Below the pieces are notes generated by a model. That model searched no databases. It had not been told where the DNA came from and worked only from the letters and a program-made list of their open reading frames with translations. A program made the translations under genes and the position numbers. This document shows positions 59,048 through 64,000 of a stretch of 64,000 nt of DNA, one piece after another (the stretch's first letter is position 1; each line of letters opens with the position of its first letter). This stretch comes from Liquidambar formosana (lineage: Eukaryota > Streptophyta > Magnoliopsida > Saxifragales > Altingiaceae), in NCBI GenBank assembly GCA_039720395.1, contig CM077823.1, forward strand, positions 4,516,909 through 4,580,908, given 5' to 3'.

Positions 59048-59754
59048 AATCCTGAAAGAGAGCTAAAAACATCAAAGAGAAACAAAGAATCCCAATTTGG
59101 TTGACACCCAAAGAACTCACCATCATCTGCTTTTAGCTTCAAATTTTATTTAAAAAAAAAAGAAAACTAAAGTAAATAAGTAAGCATACAAGGAGATAAG
59201 GAAACAAAAACCAAACTGTCTAGTTTTGATAGCTTATAATGCCACAATCTAGTTTACATAGGAAGAAATAAAATAAAAAGGCATTCGAAAACTCTCCAAC
59301 AACAAGGAAACCAACTTCAAAATTAAAAGAGCTTATGAAACAAATCTATAAAAAGGAAGCCCCAACATATCTCTAGGAAGTTTAGAAGGAACAACCCCAG
59401 AATCTTCTCTGTAAATATGAGAAAAAACTATATTCATCTTTTTAATGAGATAAAGACAGTTTTGCTATTCATTTAACAATGACCAATGAGGCTTAAATGT
59501 ATAATTTTGCAATGAGCAAACAACAAATGAGGAATCACTTTCATCTATATTTTTATTCGTAGCCTTTTTTTATATTATTATTATTAATCTTTTTTTTTGT
59601 TTTTTTGTTTTTTTTTTGGGAGGGGGTGTTTTTAACAATTCCTTTCTTTTTTCTTATTTCATTCTTCCTTAGTTACATATTCCTAAGTTAAAAAGCCTTT
59701 TTTTTAATATCCTTATGAGCTCATTGAAATTCTCCTTGTGATGCCTTTTTTAGT

Positions 59755-60268
59755 TTGTAGTTCGAGAACTGACTCAGGTACTTGTTTCATCCATAATATT
59801 GTTTGGTTTCTTTTAATTGCTATATTAGGTTCTTTATCTACTTAGGAGTATCCAATATCACATGTTTCTTTTCATAGGCCAGCATCGTTTGTATGTCTTG
59901 TTTTATATTTGGTATTAGTTTGGCAAAGATTCACAGTTTGAGGGATTTTCTTTGTTTCATTTTTGTCCAATTTAATATTCTCAGTAGATTTCCTTTATTA
60001 TTCAATATTAAATTGTATTCACGATCAATAATCATCCCTTTGATTATGGGATTATATTTTCTAAATTATCCCAACAATCACAAGGTGTCCTCAGATTTCG
60101 CCCAGGACTAATCTTTCAAGGTACGGCCGGATACTAAAACGGGAATCTCTCCCAAGAAAGTTTACTGCAAATATCCATACTCTTCACTTATGAGTAATAT
60201 ATAAAAATTCTAAGTTTTCATGGTATCAGGCAATACCGATCCTAACCTCCTCTCATTCTATTGCTTGA
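59755..60268. other. Intergenic with SINE fragment
   Basis: No gene is present. The reverse strand at about 60078-60165 matches the 3' half of the SINE at 12928: gattagtcctgggcgaa, aaactttcttgggagag and ggacaccttg. Confidence 0.6.
60078..60165 (-). mobile_element. SINE fragment, same family as 12928-13110
   Basis: The 3' half only, diverged. The tRNA-like head is not recognisable, and no TSD was found. Confidence 0.65.
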
Positions 60269-60277
60269 TCTTTTCTT

Positions 60278-61197
60278 GAGTTTTTTCCCCAAATATATGG
60301 GCATATATAAAATGTTCCCACTCTATACGATTGCGGAGTTTATTTCCGAAGATATACGACCTTGCCACGTGTACCCACTGCACCCTTAAACACTGCGTTT
60401 TGTATTGTGAAACTTAAGACCCAAACGGGTTACTCACTCAATCAGATCCAAATCTGATCTTCGTCTCTCCCCCCGAAACGCCATCTCCGGCCATCTCCTA
60501 CCCCTTGCCTCCGTCAACGCCATCCCAACGACTGTGAAACTCAACACTCCCAAACGCGGATGGAGACGACGTCGACGAGACGCAAAAGATCCCCATCTAT
60601 CAATGTAAATATATACACGGCACTAGGCTAATAGAAAAAAAAATGAAGTTTACATTTCATTATTTTAACACAGCATATAGTTGATGACTATTTAAAAAAA
60701 AAAAAAAAAAAAATTTGAGAAAGGAAAATAAGAGAATGTAGCTTACCTTCTGGAAGAGCTCAGTACGGCGAGACGCAAAAGATCCCCATCTATCAGTCTT
60801 CAGATTGTAAGTCGAGGGAAGCGCGAGATGGAGATGTCACCGGGAGAGAGATAGCCGGAGATGGCGTTGCGGGGAGAGAGATGAAGATCAGATCTAATCG
60901 AGTGAGTGACTATGTTTGGGAGTGTTGAGTTTCACAGTCGTTGGGATAGCGTTGACGGAGGCGGCAGTGAGGGGTAAGAGATGGCCGGAGATGGCGTTTC
61001 AAGGAGACAGACGAAGATCAGATTTGGATCTGATCGAGTGAGTAACCCGTTTGGGTCTTAAGTTTCACAATACAAAACGCAGTGTTTAAGGGTGCAGTGG
61101 GTACACGTGGCAAGGTCTTATAACTTCGGAAATAAACTCCGCGGTCGTATAGAGTGGGAACATTTTATATATGCCCATATATCTGTGGAAAAAACTC
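60278..61197. mobile_element. Foldback Mutator-like element with 9 bp TSD
   Basis: This 920 bp element has long inverted arms (about 60278-60600 and 60770-61197): gagttttttcc...atatatgggcatatataaaa pairs with ttttatatatgcccatatat...ggaaaaaactc. A perfect 9 bp TSD, tcttttctt, is at 60269-60277 and 61198-61206. The arms contain moderately GC-rich text with no intact ORF. The 9 bp TSD and long TIRs point to the Mutator superfamily; no transposase is present. Confidence 0.88.
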
Positions 61198-61206
61198 TCT
61201 TTTCTT

Positions 61207-62385
61207 GCAGTCACCCCTCCCACTTACTTTTCCACTCAAACGGTGACATCACCCCTCCACTCAACCGACATACTCAATTTACTTTGCAGATCACCGTCAT
61301 TTTTAGAACCATTATCGATGCCTTTTTCTATTCTAAGCTTTGGGTTTTCTTGGGTTAGCGAAGTCACCCATCCACAACCTTTTCCACCCACTCAACCGAC
61401 ATACTCAATTTGCTTTGCAGATAACTACTACTTGAGAAAAACTTGGGTGCAACCGTTTGACCACGTCATCAATCTGACGTGGTCAGACCAACTAATGAAA
61501 ATGTAGCATTTTGCTGATATCAGTTTTGACAGTCAAAAGCACATGCCGTTTAAGAGCCCTTAACGGCCACAGTGGGCACAACAACCCTCTAACTATTGGC
61601 ACCGTTTATCGTCACTAACCATCACCATTGGCATCGAAGAAGCAATCACGGGTACCGTTGGGATCATTTGGTTGGTTTCTTCTCAACTTTTAGACCCCAT
61701 TACTTCTCTTTCCCCCACCCCACCATCCCAACTCTAGTTTAAGCACCAGAGTTTTAGATTAATCATGAGCATGCCCACCACATGTTTGAAAAAATGTGCT
61801 TAAGAGGAGTTTATTGTTATATTTTCAATTCTGCTCACCACGTTGCCGTTTGTGTATCATTTGGTTTTGCTTTCTTTTGAGAACTAATACATCTTCCCTT
61901 TCACATAATATGTTTGCAGCTCTAGATATAAATTCAATTGGCAGTATATGTAGGAAGTATGGAAGCTCACTAGAATAAAGTACTAAGAAGATGCATTTGA
62001 TACCATACAGAGGCTCAAATCATGTCAGACTTGAAGAAATTTTAAGGGCTGGATTCTGTTTCTTGTCATCGTAGTGAATTTTTTTTCCCAATTATTCTGT
62101 ACAAAGTTGTAAAGAAATTTTCATAATTTATAATGTTTTTCCTTTCCTAATTATTATGTACAAAAAGTGGTAGAGAATATTTGATAATTTGTATTTCATA
62201 GATAAGAAATTATTTAATTTTGGGTAGCTTATATTTATTTCCAAACAAAGCGAGATATTAAAAATTGAGGTTGAAGGGAAGACCGTTGATTCCACATCAG
62301 TTGCAAGGGCAAAATTTTGTGGCGTTCATACCAATACGAACTTATGATTGGATTTGTGGCATTCATATATACTTTATCGTATGTA
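61207..62385. other. Intergenic, no gene recognised
   Basis: A short direct repeat lies at 61256-61285 and 61388-61420 (actcaaccgacatactcaat). The ORFs at 61092-61506 overlap the foldback arm and this repeat and show no family features. Confidence 0.45.
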
Positions 62386-62772
62386 AAAGCATCTCCTATC
62401 CAATTCCCTTGGCTATTTTAGTTAGTCAAAATGCATTTTTTCTTTCTCTAAGGGGCTAATAAAATCGCTAACTATTTTAATTATTGTCATTTTGGCTAAC
62501 TATATTTAGTTAGCTAATGTTCATTAATTAATTATTTATAATTTTAAAAAAATGACATTTTCCCTTTTTTATATATCATTATATCTTTTTTTCTCTCCAC
62601 CAAATGATTAAAAAAGGAAAGATAATTAATAAAAAAATTTGAAATAGCTAAAAAAATAAATAATACTTTTGGAGTACTCATTTGAATAACTAACTAGTTG
62701 TTTAAAAAAAAATATCATTTTACTAACTAAAGTAACAAAAAAAATGGTTAGTTACCTTAGAGATGCTCTTAA
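62386..62772. mobile_element. MITE-like element with agagcatctc ends
   Basis: The left end (aagcatctcctatccaa) and right end (ggttagttaccttagagatgctctt) are diverged inverted copies. Inside, ctaactatttta-type motifs recur in both orientations. The TSD is not resolved, so the superfamily is unknown. The ORF at 62265-62459 runs into it and is not a gene. Confidence 0.45.
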
Positions 62773-64000
62773 GTCTTTTGCTTAAGGTGAATTTGTGAAG
62801 TACTTATCTCAGATTGGCATATCATACTTTACATGCATTTCCATCTAAGGTTAGCATGTCATACTTGAGTCTCATGTGTTCAAATTTGTTTACCAATCAA
62901 GGAGAACTATTAAACTCAGGCGTGTTCCCTTTGATTTGTAAAGAAATCTGAGTAGTGTAATTTATTCTTTTTTTTTTTTGTATATTGAAAGTATAACTTA
63001 TTTTCTCAACATCGATTCATTAAAATTTCAAAGGAAATTATCATTTCATATATCTTTATGAGATGCTTTTTTTAGTAGAACACACATACTCCCACACGTA
63101 CCCATGTGGAGTCCAAATCAAGCCCTCAACAAACCCCACACTCCTATTGGGATGGGACACGCCATTAAACCTAAAAGTCATTAGATAAATGTGAATCACT
63201 TGAGTATAAGAAAAATACAATTCTTGTTATATTTCCTAGAGTACATGATAAATGGAAGCACTGGCAGTTACTAGGCTTTGTATATCAACTTATCACAAAG
63301 CTTCCAAGAAGCCACTATTTGTCATCTTTGCCATCAATTAGTCCAAACATATCAAATCTGTGGCACGGTAAACTTTCATGATTAATGATCTTTAATTAAG
63401 GCACATTTTGATTGACTTTGTGTCAATAATGTTTTGCAATAACAATTATTTTACTTAGTTGAACTTTTTTTGTTGGCTATAACTATAAGAAAAAAAATAA
63501 GCATTCTCTTGTGGGATCTACTGCCTTGAAAGAAGAAATAACAATTCCATCTCATACCAAAAGGAATAACCATTCCCACCCTTTTAAGAATGAAATCCTA
63601 AAAAAAACTCACTTAATCTTTTTCTCATTCTTTTCTCATCTTTTACTATACATTAGAATAGAATAACCTTTCCGATTCAAATTCCATTCTATACACACAA
63701 AAATCGTACCACTTTAGAAATTATTTTTCAAAGTGCATTCTCAAACATATATTGTGCTTTTATTATAATTTTTTCCTAGTATTCTTTTCTCTCGTTAATA
63801 TTAGCTCCTCACAGACAATTTTCCAAACACATGGTGGTCAAAAGAAACCAAAACAATTCTGAGCAGGGAAAATTAGCTAAAGCAATGATTTAACCATGGA
63901 TTATACAACCATAAAGGATCCAGCATCATAATAGGAGATTCATCGTACTGATCGAGTTCCATCATCCCTAGCCAAAAAAAAAAAAAAAAAAAAAAGAAAA
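62773..64000. other. Intergenic AT-rich DNA to window end
   Basis: No coding pattern or delimitable transposon was seen. A 20-base A run closes the window near 63975. Confidence 0.45.

Larger units (their letters stand above)
53029..59754 (+). repeat. Segmental duplication, copy 2 (with nested insertions)
   Basis: This is collinear with 2733-6183 from tagctggtaaagcc to ttttttag. About 54595-57968 is unique to this copy and consists of a LINE remnant split by a hAT element that itself carries nested MITEs. An (AT)n tract at 58997-59043 and further A/T-rich sequence at about 59050-59560 also distinguish this copy. Confidence 0.85.

Overview
The window is nuclear DNA of a flowering plant, most likely a woody eudicot. 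It is AT-rich and dense in transposons, with GT-AG introns, LINE, SINE and Tourist/Stowaway-type elements, a large CC-NB-LRR disease-resistance gene and the remnant of a pentatricopeptide-repeat (PPR) gene. The species cannot be named from the sequence.

Layout: 1-2732 is richer in GC and looks like plant mitochondrial intergenic DNA (a probable NUMT). It ends where a direct segmental duplication begins: 2733-6183 matches 53029-59754. From 6188 to about 17180 lies a broken PPR gene on the + strand, two exon remnants separated by a ~10.2 kb intron that contains a CACTA end, a tRNA-derived SINE, a repeat and a 5'-truncated LINE. An internally deleted LINE (- strand) fills 17491-21380. From 21.4 to 28 kb is mostly repeat-rich intergenic DNA with a Tourist-like MITE and one doubtful small ORF.

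The main gene runs on the - strand from 44068 to about 28045. It is an RPS2/At4g27190-like CC-NB-LRR gene with one large first exon and five downstream LRR exons, all flanked by phase-0 introns. If spliced as modelled it is open over about 1846 codons. The last four exons are two tandem copies of an A+B exon pair. Its introns hold a Tourist-like MITE, a solo-LTR-like element, a near-perfect hairpin and a LINE.

From 44.5 to 64 kb there is no convincing complete gene. The stretch is a nest of DNA transposons, many with target-site duplications (TSDs) that can be read directly: three copies of a ~980 bp Mutator-type MITE family (one inserted at the centre of another), a 2.6 kb foldback element, a Helitron-like hairpin with repeated G-box modules, Stowaway-like MITEs, a non-autonomous hAT element inserted in a LINE remnant inside the second copy of the duplication, and a 920 bp foldback element with a 9 bp TSD.
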